Origin: Planctomycetota bacterium
Lineage (GTDB): Bacteria; Planctomycetota; Planctomycetia; Pirellulales; Pirellulaceae
Direction: 5' to 3'
Length of the DNA: 63,650 nt
Assembly (NCBI GenBank): GCA_016872725.1
Contig: VGZC01000035.1
Location: 1-63,650, forward strand
A program made the position numbers and the translations under genes. This document shows positions 23,401-38,400 of this stretch, piece after piece. The notes under the pieces were generated by a model, which worked only from the letters and a program-made list of their open reading frames with translations, ran no database searches and was not told where the DNA came from. Numbering within the stretch: position 1 is the first letter of the stretch; every line of letters starts with the position of its first letter.

Positions 23401-26400
23401 CGCGGGTAACTTCAATTCCGTTTCCGTCGCCTCGCGGGTTACGCCAGCCTCGATGATCTCTTGAAGGGTGGTTCGCAGATCGTACGTGTACGACCAGTTC
23501 GGATAATGCCTCTGGAACTTCCGCGTATCGCTGATGTACCAGACATGGTCGCCGATGCGGTTTTGGTCGAAGTAGGTGACGCTCATCTTGCGGGACGTCA
23601 GTTCCTCGCACATCCGGATCGCTTCGAGCATCGAGCAATTGCTGTGCCGACCGCCCCCGGCGTTGTACACCTCGCCCGGCCGCGGGTCCTGGTGGAAATG
23701 CCAGAACATGTTGACGAGGTCGTACGCGTGGATATTGTCGCGGACTTGCTTTCCCTGGTAACCGAAAATCGTGTAGGGCTGGCCGGTGACCGCGCACTTC
23801 ACCAGGTACGAGAGGAAGCCGTGAAGCTGCGCCCCACAGTGTCCCGGTCCCGTGAGACAACCGCCTCGAAAGCACGCCGTGTTCATTCCAAAATACCGGC
23901 CGTACTCCTGCACCATGGCGTCGGCCGCCAGCTTGCTCACGCCGAACAACGAATGCTTGGCGTGATCGACCGACATCGATTCGTCGATGCCGTGCTCGAA
24001 AAACGGGTGGTCCTCGGAGAGCTCCCACCGAGTCTCCAGTTCCCGCAGAGGCAGCAGGTTGGGATTATCGCCGTACACCTTGTTCGTCGACGTGAAGATG
24101 AACGTCGCGCGGGGGGCGTACGCCCGCGTGTTCTCGAGGAGGACGAGCGTGCCCGTCGCGTTCACCGAGAAATCGCAGTAGGGATCGCGAGCCGCCCAAT
24201 CGTGGGACGGCTGGGCCGCCGTGTGGATCACGATCGAAATGTCCCTGCCGTACCGCGCGAAAATGGATTCGACGGCGACATGATCCCGAATGTCGGCATC
24301 GTAGTGCATGTAGGCGGGAATGGTCCGCTCGAGCCGTCGGCGACACGGGTCGGTGGACGCTTCTTCGCCGAAGAAACGGCGGCGCATGTCGTTGTCGATG
24401 CCGATTACCTGGAATCCCTTCGACGAGAAGAACCGAACGGCTTCCGCCCCGATCAAACCCGCGGACCCTGTCACCAACGCAATCGCCATCACGCCGTCTC
24501 CCGTTTCGTCCACTCGACGATTCGCGGACTCGCCTCCCGCCGCCGACCAAAGATAGCCCGCAATCGGCAAACGCGCCGGGCTCCTCCGTTCTCCAACCCG
24601 CGAAAACCGCGGCGCCGCGCCCGATCGATCGGACTTTTCCGGTTATGCGGAATGGGCGTATCGCGAAGAACACGGGACAGCGGAGGGATGGAGCGCGCGT
24701 GGACGGGCGGCAACCGTCCGGCCTTCAATCGGCCGCGTCGTTCCAAACCGCGTCGGGCTCGAACGGAAAGAGGGGCGCCCGGCGTCGGCGGAAAACGAAC
24801 CGGTCCATGCTCGCCGACGTGATCCCCGGCGTGTCGACCCGCAAGAATGTCCGGCAGGTCTCCCGATACGCGGCGATCGGAGCGTGGACGCCCTTGATGA
24901 CGAGCGCATGGAAGCGGCTCGGATCGACGCCGCAGGAGGTGAGCTGCCCGAGGCTGAACGGCGGAACGCGCAGGGACGTTACGACGATCGAATGGCCCGA
25001 GCGATCTTCGAGCAGGGCGGTGAGCCCCTGATCGAATCGCGAGGCCCCGCCATGCCTCACCTCGCGCTCGATGAACCGTCCGTCATCGAGCCGGACCACG
25101 CGGAAGCGATCCACCATGGGGGAACCGATCGACGGGTCGGACCGTCCGCCGATCGCCAGCTCAAGACTCGCTCCGGTCCCCGCGTCCGCCGCGCGGCGCG
25201 CGGCGATCGGATCGCAAATGCACGCGAAAGCGCGCTGCGACCCCTTTCGCAGTTGTTCGATGAGCAGCGTCGCGTCGCCGGGGGCGCCGCCTCCGATATT
25301 ATCGCCCATGTCGAGCAGGCCCACCGGTCCCGGCGATCGGGCGGCTTCCTCGATCGCCCCTTCCATGGCCAGTCCCTGTCCCAGAAAAGAGGACCGTTCG
25401 CGCCACAGTGCGCGACCCAAGGTTGCGGCCGCTTCGCGCGCGGCCCGCGCATCGTTGTCGGTCACCACGACGATCGACGCGCCCATCTCCCGAACGTCGG
25501 CGTACGGGAATCCAAGCAAGAGGCTCGCGGACAAGACGCCCTCGCGGCGCCGGAAATCCTCGACGGCTTCATGCATGAAACGCCAGTGTGGATCGCTCGT
25601 GCATTGCCGCTCGATATTGATCACCATCGGCGGAAAGGAACCATCCATCACCGGCTTTACCTCCCCGCGCAGCGTCCTCGCAATCATGGCGGCGGCCTCC
25701 TCGCCGCGCTCGCGCTGATCCAAATGGGGGTTCGTTCGGTACGCGATGAGCGCGTCGACGGCGCGGACCATGCGCGCCGAGAGATTGGCGTGCGCGTCGA
25801 GCGTCGCGACGATCGGCATCGGGCCGGCGAGCGCGCGGAGGCGCGAGAGCCATTCGCCGTCGGCGTCGCGCTGCCCGCCGCTCACCGCGGCGCCGTGCGC
25901 CGCGGCCAGAACGCCGTCGAGTTTTCCGGCACGGTTCCATTGATCGGCGAGGTCGGCCCAAAGACCTTCGAATGTGTCGTCCGTGATCGGTCCGAACGGA
26001 ACGGCTCGGGCGGCGAAGATCGGAACCGCTTCGATTCCCGCGCGCTCGCAACCGGCGAGAAACCCGCCGATCTCATGATGCGCGCCCGAAAACCGCTCGC
26101 GCAGCGCGTCCCCCGCCACCAGCACGTCGGACGTGAAATGCCCACGCGTCGTCGGCTCGGAGTGGAACGTGTTCGATTCGTGCAACAGGCCGACAATGCC
26201 GACTCGCATGGTTCACCATCGTGAGGTTGCTCCGTACGGGCGCGCGGGTCGCCGATTCGCCATCGATCGGATCGGTGGGCGCCCCGATTCGGAATCGTGC
26301 GGCGGACGCCGCGCGGCGACCGCGGCGCGGTACATTGGGACGACTCGGGAAGGAACCGCATCGGTCCGTGATTGTGGCCGATGCGCGGGTATGGTGGAAT

Positions 26401-29400
26401 CAGGCGCGGACGGGGCGTAACGGGAAGGAACGGGATGAGTGGGTCACCGGTAATCACGCTGGAGGTCATGCGTCGGCATTTCTACGCGGCGGTCGTCTGC
26501 GATGTGCTCGATGGCCTCGGTTATCGCCGCCAGTCCCCGCGGGTTCCGCTCGGCCCCCAAACCGTCGACCGCGTGCTCATCGGACGGTGCAAGACGACGC
26601 TGTGGACCGAGATGTTCCACATCGACCCTCAACCGTACGAGCTCGAACTGCGCGCCGTGGATTCGTGTTCATCCGATGATGTCTTCATCGCAGCGGCCGG
26701 AGGATCCGTCCACTCGGGCGTCTGGGGCGAGCTTCTGACCACGGCGGCGCGCAATCGGGGTTGCATCGGCGTGATTTGCGACGGTGCTGTGCGCGACGTC
26801 GACGCCATGCGGCGGATGGAATTTCCCGTCTTCGCGCGAGGCCGATGCGTCTACGATAGCCGGAACCGGCAGCGGGTCGTCGATCTCGATGTTACGGTCG
26901 AAATCGACGGAGTGCCGTTCCGTCCGGGAGAGCTCGTCCTCGCCGATGGCGATGGAGTCGTCGTGATTCCCAAGGAAGTCGAGTCCGAGGTCGTCCGCCT
27001 CGCTTGGGAAAAAATCCACGCCGAGAACCGCGTTCGCGACGCGATTCGCGCGGGTATGCCCGCCTCCCAGGCCTATGCCACGTTCGGCGTCCTATGACGA
27101 AACCAGCGGCCGGCGCTTCGCGGGCGATTGAGGACAATCGCCCTACGTAGGACGACGGTCCTCCGTCGTCCAGCACTTCAGCCATGGACGGCGATTCACC
27201 GGCGATTGAGGACAAGCGCCCTACGTAGGACGACGGTCCCCGTCGTCCAGCACTTCAGCCGTGGACGGCGATTCACGGTGGTCTCGTGCCGCGCGCCGCG
27301 CCTTGGTCAACGTGATGGAACACATCAGCCGCCAAAGGGCGTCCGCGTCGGGTACGTCGAACTGACCATGGGCCATCCGGCGGAAGAACGTTTTGAAGAC
27401 CGATTGCACGATATCGTCGGAACCGACCCGGCGCCGCAATCCGGCCAACGTCGCTTCCCAATCCACGGGCTCGCTCACGGACCGAACTCCCCATTCCCAA
27501 TCGAGACTCGCGGGTGTCGCTTGGTTCTAGGCAAGCAGGATGCTTGCCCCACCGGGTGTCAGCGCGCGGGTCGCCCCGCTCGATCGGCCGGCTTCGGACG
27601 CGCGGCGGCCGACTTCAGCTTGCCACCAACCTTCGTTTCCGAAACGTCGGTCGATTCAGTCCGATCGAGTCGGCCGGCGGTTCCCGCAAGGAATAATCCG
27701 GTCACCAGTCCCAACCCAACCACGGCGAGAATCGTCCAAGGCCGCTCGACGTGGCTCCAGGCCTGTGTGGGGTTGATTTCAAGAATGCCACTGATCGTCG
27801 CGATCGGAAGGAAGAAGGCAGCGAGCAGATTCAGGCGATGGGCAGCCTGTTCCATCCGATGACTCGCCTGCGAATGCCGCTCCGCTTGCCTCGCCTGGAG
27901 GTAGTCGAGCGAGCTCTTGGTGTCCTGGAAGAGCAATTCGGCGCGCCGCTCCAAATCATAGGCTCGGTCGCGAGCGTTCAGCAGGTCCCGGTCGTCAGCA
28001 ATGAGCTTCCTTCCCTCCGACATCGCTTGATGCGCATTGCGAAGCGAACGGAGAACGGGCGATAGTTCGTTGACAACCTGGAAGTAAGCCGGCGCGCTCA
28101 ACGCCCGCTCTTCGTCCTGATCAAGGGCCTCGATCCGCTCCTCGTACCGATCCAGAAATCGGTTCATGCTCCCCGGACCTCCACCATCGTCCGACGAACT
28201 CCACGTGCCATCCGGTTGCCGCCAAAAGAAACGACCCTCCCGCTCGAGCTCGTCGACCGCCGGGGGCCGATGCAGGACGAGCAGCAGGTGGTTTTCCGCC
28301 GACATCGACCGTTGGCGGCCGACCTTGTTGCCGAGTCGTTTTCGAAATTCGGCCGGAACCTGCCAAGCCGCCGGCAAGATCGATCGTTCCATGGATTCAC
28401 CTCGTCTTATCCCACGCAGCGCGATTGTCTCACGACGCGTCGCCCTATCCGCAAGCCAATTCTAGCACTTCCGTTCCTCGCACTCTGGCCACCGCCCGCG
28501 CCACCCCCGCGCCGCGCCGATCGAAAACCGGCACGCGACAAACCGTCACCACCCTAACGGAGGGAAAGTACTTGCCGATCGTCGACGGTCCGGTACGATG
28601 GGCGTCCCCCCGATGAAATAGCGGGATCGCGGGAACCTTGACGATTGCGTCGAATATAACGACTCAACCAGCGGGAGGATCATGATGACGGGATTGATCG
28701 TATTGGTCGCGGCGCTAGCCACGGCCGAAGCGTTGCCGGAAACGCGGCCCTACGCCGAAGCGTACCGTCAGCACGTCGAGCAGAACAAGCCGTTGGTCGT
28801 GTTGGTGGGCGCGGACTGGTGTCCGGCGTGCCGCACGATGTCGAGCCGATCGCTTCCCGACGCGTCCCGCAACGGAGCGCTCCGCGACGTCGCGTTCGCG
28901 GTGGTGGATGTGGACGATCATCCCGAGCTCGCCGGCAAGCTTCTTCGCGGGTCGTCGATTCCCCAGCTCGTCATGTACTACAAGTCGTCCGATGGGATGC
29001 GTCGATCGCACTTGACGGGCGCCCAAGATGCCGACGCGATTGCGCGGTTCATTCAATCGGCCCGCGACGCGGGCGGCGCCACGACGCCCGTCTCGATCGG
29101 TGAAATGTCGCAATGGGCGGAGGTCGAATCGAATCGCGCGGCGTCGGCTCCAAACGCGGCATCCCAGGCGAGCGTTCGCGGACCGGCGCGGACCGGCGCG
29201 CGAAACACATTCGGCCTTGGATTCCCCGGATTCACGATCGGCGGCGGCTGACGGGGTCCGCTCTGTCGCCTGGTCAGGTGACAAGACATGAGTCACGCCT
29301 GTTTCCGCGTGTCGGTTTGAACGAGGCCGATTTCCTTGTGGGGTCCCGATTTTGGCTGCCCTGCTTTGCCCTCTTACTGGAGCGATGGGGGGGAGATGGC

Positions 29401-32400
29401 ATGGCCGCGTCGCTGGGCGTCCAGGGCATCGTCCTCATACGTGCCGAAAAACGGCACCTGGGCGTCCAGCCATAGGTAGATCGTCCGAAGCTCGTGGTCG
29501 GGCAATTCCACGTGTTTGCCGTGGTTCGGACCGACGAGAATGGCCGCGAGCGGGCTGGCGTCGGCGCCCAGCTCGCCGGGACGCGTCGGTCCGTCGTAGG
29601 ACGGCCAGCGGAGATACGGTTTGAGGCCATCGTAGGACTTGCTGAATGGGACCGCTGGCCCGTCCCTCAAGTCGGGTCGCGCCTTGTCCGGCCCGGTCGA
29701 GCCGTCGTGGCATCGCACGCAACGCCGGTCGAGAATCGGCTGGATCAAACGTACAAAGCCGAAGGGGCGCGTGCCGTCCGGCCCCGGTTCGAGGGTCGAC
29801 GGGGATCGCAGGGCGGCGAGGCACGGACGAGCGGCGGGCGATGCGCCCACGGGTTCATGACAGCCGACGCAACCGCGGCGCTCGCCCGGCTGCAGGTACA
29901 CCACCGAACGCATGCCCTGAACCGCGCGGCCCGCCTCGTCCACCGCCTGGAAGTAAAGCGGTTTGCGCGCAGGGGCTTGAAAATAGGCCGATCCATCCGC
30001 CTCGACGGGAACCGTTCCCAAGAGCAACGCGCCGCGTTTCGCGGCCGCCTGAATGGCCTCCGGAGAATGCGGCGACCGCCCCAGCCGCTTCTCCTGCAAG
30101 TCCCAATCGGCGAGCACCGCGGCCCGCATGGCGGCGGAGTCCGCCGGACTCGGACCCTCGTCCGCAGCCCCCACCGAAGGACGGACTCCGATCGGCGCCG
30201 CACCGAGCAGTAACATCAGCCACAGCTTGCCGGTCATCGATCGCCTCCCTTGCAGGCGCAATCAAGAAGGCGGATGCCTTGATTGGCATGCGTTCATCAC
30301 CCTCGCCCAACGCACGGCGGTCGCCGACCTCCCACCGCGTGTCATCGATCATCAGGTCGCCGCCTCGGACGCGGTCGAATCGAAATCTACATCTGATCGA
30401 CGGTCTGGATGCCGAGCAGGCGAAGGCCTTGTCCGATCGTTCGGCCCGCGACGTCGCACAAACGCAGACGCTGCTCGCGGAGCTCGGCCGTTTCGGCCTT
30501 GAGCACCTTGCATTGCGGGTTGGTGTAGAACCGCGAGAAGTGGCCCGCGAGTTCGTACAGATACGTCGTCAGCATATTCGGCCGGTAATCGATGGTGACG
30601 TCGTCGAGCGTCTCGTGGAAGCGCGCGAGGGCCATCGCCAGGGCGCGCTCCTCGACGGTCGGGAACGGAGGTCCCGCGTCCGCCGATCGCTCGGTTCCCG
30701 CCGGAAGCGGACGCTCGATGCCGCCTCGGGCGAAAATGGCGTGCACGCGCGCGAATGCGTATTGCAGATAGGCCGACGTGTTTCCGTCGAGTTCGAGCAT
30801 CTTGTCGAAACTGAATACGTAGTCGCTCGTGCGGTTGTGCGAGAGATCGCGGTACTTGATCGCTCCGATGCCGACGACCTCGGCGACCCGGCGACGTTGC
30901 TCGTCCGACAATTCGCGTCCCGACGGCTTGGCGTCGTCGACCGTACAGACGACGCGATAGGCCCTCGCGACGGCCTCGTCGAGGAGCGAAGCGAGCGAGA
31001 CGGCGTCGCCTTCGCGCGTCTTGTACGGCTTACCGTCCTCGCCGAGCACCGTGCCGAAGCTGACGTGGCGGAGTTCGACCGAGTCATATCCCCAAAGCCG
31101 CGCGGCCGCGAACAGTTTCGCGAAATGCTCGCTCTGCCGGCTGTCCACGACGTAGAGCACGGCATCGGGATGCCACGTGGCCATGCGGTATTGGATCGTC
31201 GCGAGATCGGTGGTCGCGTACAGGAAGGCTCCATCCGACTTGCGCACGATCATCGGTGTCTCGAATCCGTCGAGGAACACGCACGTCGCGCCTTCGCTCG
31301 TCCGCGCGAGGCCCCGCGACTCGAACTCGGCGACCACCTTTCCGAGGAAATCGTGGTAGAAGCTCTCTCCGAGTTCGTAGTCGAACCGGATCCCGAGCCG
31401 CTGATAGGCTTTCGCCAATTCGAGCCGGCAATCGGGCAGGAACTCGGCCCAAAGCCGCCGATTCCCGGCATCTCCCTCGTGCAGACGCGCGGTTTCCTCG
31501 AGCACGCGTTCGCCGATCGCCGGATGCTCGCGGGCGAGGGCCCTCTTGACCGGGTCGTCGTCGACGGCCGCCAAGCGCGCTCGGATTCGGCCGATCTCCT
31601 CGCGCGCTTCCTTGATCTTCGCGTCGAGGCGGTCGGCGTCCTTCGCGACCTTCTTGCGCTCGGGACCGGCGAGCGTCTCGACACGCGCCGCCAGATCGGC
31701 GCGCTGCGCGTCCATCCGCGCCAGGTCCGACTCGGCCTTCGGCAGCCGCTCCTTGAGCTCGTGGTATTCCGCGAGCTGATTGACCAGTTTGTAGAGTCTG
31801 CCGAGTTCATCGACGCGGTGCTTTTCATAGGCGCGCCGGTCGAGGAAATGCTTGTAGCCGTAGATGATCATCCCGAACTGCGTGCCCCAATCACCCAGGT
31901 GATTGTCGCTCACAATGGTATGGCCGAGGAACGCGAGGATGTGGCGGATCGCGTCGCCGATGACCGTCGATCGGATATGGCCGACATGCATCGGCTTGGC
32001 GACGTTGGGCGATGAATAGTCGATCACGAACGCGCGGGGCGATGCCGTCGGCTCGATCGCCACGCGCGGATCGGCCGAAGCCCCACGCAACCAACCGTCG
32101 AGCCAATCGTCGCGGAGACGCATGTTGATGAATCCGCGTTCGGTGACTTCCGGCCGATCGCACAGGTCGCCGACGCGAAGCCGAGCCACAAGCGATTCGG
32201 CCACGTCCCGCGCCGATTGATGGAGCCGCTTCGCCAGCGGCATCGCGCAGTTCGCTTGGTAGTCGCCGAACCGCGCGTCCTGCGCGGGTCGGATCAAGTC
32301 GAGCAACGGGCCGGGATCGTCGACGATCGCTCCGAGCGCTTCGGCGAAACGACGGCGGAGCTCCCGCAGGATGTTCATGCGACCACTCCGCCCACGTCAA

Positions 32401-35400
32401 CCGGTTCGGCGTCCGCCCAGAGATTCTCCAGGCCATAGAATTTCCTCGTGTCCTCATCGAAGACGTGGATCACGACATCACCGTAGTCGAGCACGATCCA
32501 GCGGCTCTCGTCGTACCCCTCGATGCCGATCTTCTTGTCCTTCAGCTCGATCGCCAACGCCCGTTCGATCTCGTCGCTGATCGCGTGGAGCTGCCGGCGG
32601 CTCGAACCGGTCGCGATCACGAAAAAATCGAACAAGGACGTATTGCGGCGCATGTCGAGCACGACGATGTCGCGCCCCTTGTGCTCGGCCGCCGTCCGCG
32701 CCGCGATCATCGCGAGCGCGAGCCCACGCTCGGACCGGGCCGCCCCGGCCATCGTCTCATCGGTCATGGTCTGAATCACGCATGGGGAATGGAAAGGGAA
32801 TGGGAGAAGACCTGACGCGCCCGACTCATCGCCGGATCTCGGCGCGGTCCTCGACCGCCCGTTCGCACTTGCCGAAGATCATGCGCCCGGCGCTCGTCTG
32901 CAACACGCTGGTCACGGCGACCCGAACCGTCCGGCCGATATGATCGCGGCCCGATTCGACCACGATCATCGTGCCGTCGTCCAGGTACCCGACACCCTGC
33001 CCAGGTTCCTCCCCCGACTTGACGATACGGACTTCGAGATTCTCCCCCGGAAGAAAGACCGGCTTGAGCGCGTTGGCCAAGTCGTTCAGATTGATCACCG
33101 GCACGTTGTGCAGCCGAGCGACCTTGTTCAGGTTGTAGTCGCCCGTGACGACCTTGCCTTCGAGGTGCTTGGCGAGCAACACGAGCTTCATGTCGACCGG
33201 CTGCCCGTCGAACTCGGGCAGCTCCCGATCGTGGATCTTGAAATCGACGTTTTCGTTCGCGCGGAGCCGGTTCAGGATATCCAGTCCCCGGCGGCCTCTC
33301 GAACGACGAAGCCGGTCCCCGCTGTCCGCGATCGCCTGCAGCTCCGTCAACACGAACCTCGGCATGATCAACTCGTTGTCGAAGATCCGCGTCTCGACGA
33401 CGTCGGCGAGCCGGCCGTCGATGATGACGCTCGTGTCCAACACGTACGGACGGCCTCCCTTCACCTCCTTGGTGAACTCGACGTACGGAATGATGAACCG
33501 AAAGTCGTCCTTCGTCTGGATCAAGAGACTGATGCAGACATAACAGAGCGAAACGCCGACCAGGAGCTGGATCGCCATCCAGTACTTGCCGGGATTGAGA
33601 TTCTCGTCGAGCAGCAAGGGGGAGAGAGCCTGCCCGAGCAGGTACGTCAGGAAAAGGCCGACGACGATGCCGAAGTAGACGCACGTGATCATCTCGATCC
33701 GCTTCCTCGGCAAGACCACGTCGATCCCGATGATCGCGACCGCGCCGGCGAGGATCGAAACAAAAATCACCCAGGGGTAGGGAGCCGGCAGGTCGTTCAG
33801 CGCCGGCGAATTGATCACGGAGACCCCTAGCCCCGCGATGACCACGAGGAAGACGCCTCGCAAGATCCAAAGCGCCACGTCCAAAGTGATGCCTCCCCTC
33901 CCGGCTTCGACTCCACCGAACCGCGGACGACCCGACACCACACCCTCCGCGGGTGGTTGCCCCATGAGGCCCTTCCGGGTCGCTCCACGTGCGCGACGCG
34001 ATTCGCGATCCGGCGCCGCGGGCTTGAGCCGGTTCAGGCCGATTCTACCACCGATCGTCCCCGTTCGGAACCCGCCCCCCCCCGATCGCCGGTGGTTCGC
34101 GTCGGAGAAATAGGGGTCGCAGCGCCCGTTGCGACGGGCCGTGACCTCGATCAATCGGATCCGACGAACCGTTCGTATTGTTGATCGCAGTACCGATCGG
34201 TCATACCCGCGAGGTAGTCTCCGACCGAGCGCGGGAGGCCGACTTGGTCGATCCGCTTTTGGAAGCGGGGCGGCAGGTGGTGCGGCTCGCGAACGAGGGC
34301 CGCGAACAGTCGGGCCAATCGCGCCTGGGCCGACGACCGCATCCGAGCCAGCTCGGTGTGTCGGTATACGCGCTCGTAGAGGAACCGCTCCAATTCGGAC
34401 TTGCGTTCCGCCAGGTCGGCGGAAGGTCCGACGCGGAACGCCGCGCGTTGGGCTTCGGCCCGACCGGCCGGTGGGCGGATCGCCCACGCGCGCGCCACAT
34501 GATCGAGCACATCCCCGACCTGCAGGTCGATCAGGTCGTGGACGATGGCGCGGCGCAGGAGCGTGCCGTCGAGCCGCGGACTGTGTCGGCGAATGCGATC
34601 GATCGTTTCCCGCACGAGGGGGACGGTACCCAACGCGTCGATCGTCACCAATCCCAGTTTGACGGCGTCGTCGACATCGTGCGCGTCGTACGTCATGCTG
34701 TCGGCCGCCTCGACGACCTGCGCTTCGAGCAACGGGCCGGCGTCGGTCGGTCCTCGCGACAGCCCGGCGCGCGCCGCTTGGCCTTCGAGCACCTCCCAGG
34801 TCAGGTTCAGACCGGGGAAGTCGGGGTAGGGCCTTTCGAGTTCCTCGGCGATCGTCAGCGCGTAGCGGTTGTGCGAGAAGCCGCCCGTATCGGCGAGACA
34901 CTCATGGAGTGCGTCCTCGCCCGCGTGTCCGAACGGCGGATGGCCGATGTCGTGGAACAGGGCAAGCGCCTCGATGAGGTCCTCGTTCAAACGGAGCGAA
35001 CGACCGATGGTCCGGGCGATCGACGCGACTTCAAAGGAGTGTGTGAGCCGCGTGCGATGGTAGTCCCCCCGTTCTCCCGTGAAGACCTGCATTTTTCCGC
35101 TGAGTCTTCGGAACGCCGCGCTGTGCACGATCCGGTCTCGGTCGCGCTGGAACGGGCCTCGATAGGGATGCTCGGGTTCCGGATACCGGCGGCCTCGTGA
35201 TTCGTCGCTGCGCATCGCGAACGGGGCGAGCAGGAGCTGCTCGCGCCGCGCCGTCGATTGGATCCCGTCGAACCGTTCCGGCATGCCCGCGCCCTCCTCA
35301 GCGCATGGCTCGGTGTTCCCGGAGGAATCGGCCCGTGTGGCTCGTCCCACACCCCGCGACGTCCTCCGGCGTTCCGCACACCACGATCGAACCGCCCTGA

Positions 35401-38400
35401 TCGCCGCCTTCCGGTCCGAGGTCGATGACCCAATCGGCGCACGCGATCACGTCGAGATGGTGCTCGATGACGATCACCGTGTTGCCTCGATCGACAAGCC
35501 GCTGAAGGACGCCGAGCAGTTTTTGGATGTCGTCGAAATGCAGGCCGGTCGTCGGTTCATCGAGTACGAAGAGGGTATCGCCCGATTCGGGGAGCGCGAG
35601 CTGCGCGGCGAGCTTGATGCGCTGGCATTCGCCGCCGGAGAGCGTGTTCGAGGGTTGGCCGAGTTGGAGGTAGCCGAGGCCGACCTGGCGCAGGCACTCG
35701 AGGGGCGCGTGGATCTTCGCGAAATTGCGAAAGAACTCCGCCCCCTCGTCGACCGACATGGCGAGGACATCGGCGATCGACTTGCCCCGGTACTTGACTT
35801 CGAGCGTCTGCCGTTCGAATCGGGCTCCGCCGCATTCCTGGCACACGACCTGCAGATCGGGAAGGAAGTTCATTTCGATCTTGCGGACGCCCTGGCCCTG
35901 GCAGGCCTCGCACCGCCCGCCCTTGACATTGAAGCTGAATCGATTCGCTCGGAATCCGCGCTGCTTCGCGTCGCGCGACGCGGCGAACGCGTTTCGGATT
36001 TCATCGAACGCGCCGAGATACGTCGCCGGATTGCCGCGCGGCGTGCGGCCGATCGGCGACTGGTCCACCTCGATCAGGTTGCGGATCGACCGGACGCCGC
36101 AAAGCCGCGCGTACGCGCCCGGACGGGGACCACCCTTGCCAAGTTCCCTCGCGACGGCCCGCGCCAGGGTCTCGTTCACGAGCGTGCTCTTCCCCGATCC
36201 GCTCACGCCCGTCACGCAGACGAACAAACCGAGCGGGAACACGACGTCGATCGAACGCAGGTTGTTCGCGGCGGCGCCCAGGAGTGTGACGCAGTGGTCC
36301 TTTTCGAACGGCCGCCGGCGGTCGCGGCCGCGTATCCGCATGCGGCGCGCCAGGTAGGCCCCCGTGATCGATCGATCGCGGGCCGAGACCTCGTCGGGAC
36401 GCCCTTGGTCCACGATGCGGCCACCCGACGCACCCGCTCCCGGTCCGACGTCGATGATCTGGTCCGCGCTCCGCATCATCGCTTCATCATGTTCGACCAC
36501 GACGACCGTGTTGCCTTGCCGCCTCAGATCGCGGAGCGCGTCGATCAATCGGTCGTTGTCGCGAGGATGCAGGCCGATGCTCGGTTCATCAAGCACGTAA
36601 CAGACGCCGATGAGCGCCGAGCCGATCGCGCCGGCGAGTCGCACGCGCTGGAGCTCGCCGCCGCTGAGCGTATCGGCGGAACGGCCGAGCGTGAGATAGT
36701 CAAGACCGACTTTACGGAGGAACTCGAGCCGACGGAGGATCTCGTCGAGGATCGGGTCGGCGACCGGCCGGGACGGTTCGTCGAACTCGAGCTTCGCGAA
36801 GAACGCGGCCGCGTCCGCAATGGACAGACGGCTCAGGTCGAGCATATTCTTGCCGCCGACCCACGCATGGTTCGCCTCGCGGCGGAGCCGCGATCCCTGG
36901 CATTCGGGACAGGTCGCGTCGTCCTCGGATCCTTCGAGACGGACGACGCCGAGTCCCGTGCAGGCGGGGCACGCGCCATAGGGGCTGTTGAAGCTGAATG
37001 TCCTCGGCTCGATCTCCTCGTAGCTGATCGAACATGCCGGACAGGCGTGGCGCGTGCTGTAGGTCGTGTCGATCCAGGACGGTTCGCGTCGAGTTCTGTC
37101 GCCGTCGGCCATGCGGCTCGCGATCAGGACGCCGTCGCCCTGTTCGAGGGCCAGCCGTGCCGACTCGGCCAGCCGCCGCGCGACGCCGTCATGGATGACG
37201 ATCCGGTCTACGACCGCCTCGATGGTGTGCGCCCGCCTCGGCGACGGCTCCGGAACATGGTCGACCTCGCGAACGACTCCGTCGACACGCGCCCGCACGA
37301 ATCCCGCTCGACGGATCGCCGCGAGCACCTCGACGTGCCGGCCGCGCCGGCCCCGAACCATCGGCGCGAGGAGGATGAGGCGGGTTCCGTCGGGGAGCGC
37401 GGCGAGCCGATCGACGATCGCCTCGGGCGTCGTCGTCTGAATCTCCGCACGGCATTGGTGGCAGCGGATCGTCCCAAGCCTCGCCATCATCAGGCGGAAA
37501 TAGTCGTGGAGCTCGGTCATCGTCGCGACCGTGCTGCGCGGGCTGTGTCCGCCCTGCCGCTGATCGATGCACACCGTCGGCTGGAGACCCTCGACCGCGT
37601 CGACGTCGGGCCGTTCGAGCTGATCGACGAACTGCCGCGCGTACGGTGAAAGCGTCTCGATGTACTGCCGCTGGCCTTCGGCGAAGAGCGTGTCGAAGGC
37701 GAGACTGCTCTTTCCCGACCCGCTCGGTCCCGTGATGACGACCAGCCGACCCCTCGGAATATCGACATCGACCGATTGCAGGTTGTGGACACGGGCACCC
37801 CGGATCCGAATCGCGGACGCAGCGCTCGAGTGGCCAGGTTCCGCGGGGTTCGCTACGGCGCCGTCGGGTGGGTGGACCATCGCGTCATCGGCTCGGTGAA
37901 GTGGCTCTCGGCCCCGCGGAATTCAGCGGGGCTCCACGCCCGGCGCGTTCCGCTTGGCTTCCGCTTGTGCCGCCGATGCGTCCGCCTCGGGCCCGTTCCG
38001 AACGAACGGCGCGGGGTTCGGTTCGGCCTTCGGAGGCTCGGGGTGGTCGGTCGTTTGCGCGCGGGTCGCCGTATCGTCCCGCTCCTTGAGCTTCCGGATC
38101 GCCTCGCGCCGCTTGGCCCACTTGGCCCGCGCCTTCACGACTCGCGCGAAATCGAACTCCACCGGCTCGCGCCGCGAGAACGGCTCAAGACGCGCGGCGA
38201 TCTCCGACGCGCTCGAAAACCGACGCTCCGGACGCTTCGCCATCATCTTGTTGACGATCGCGGCGATCTCGGGGGGCGTGTCCGGCCGCAACAGGTCGAT
38301 CGCGTCGGGCTTCTTCTCGCGGTGGTTCCGGATCTTCTCGGCGTTCGTCGCGGCAAGGAACGGAGGTCGGCCGGCAAGCGCGAAATAGAGCGTGCAACCG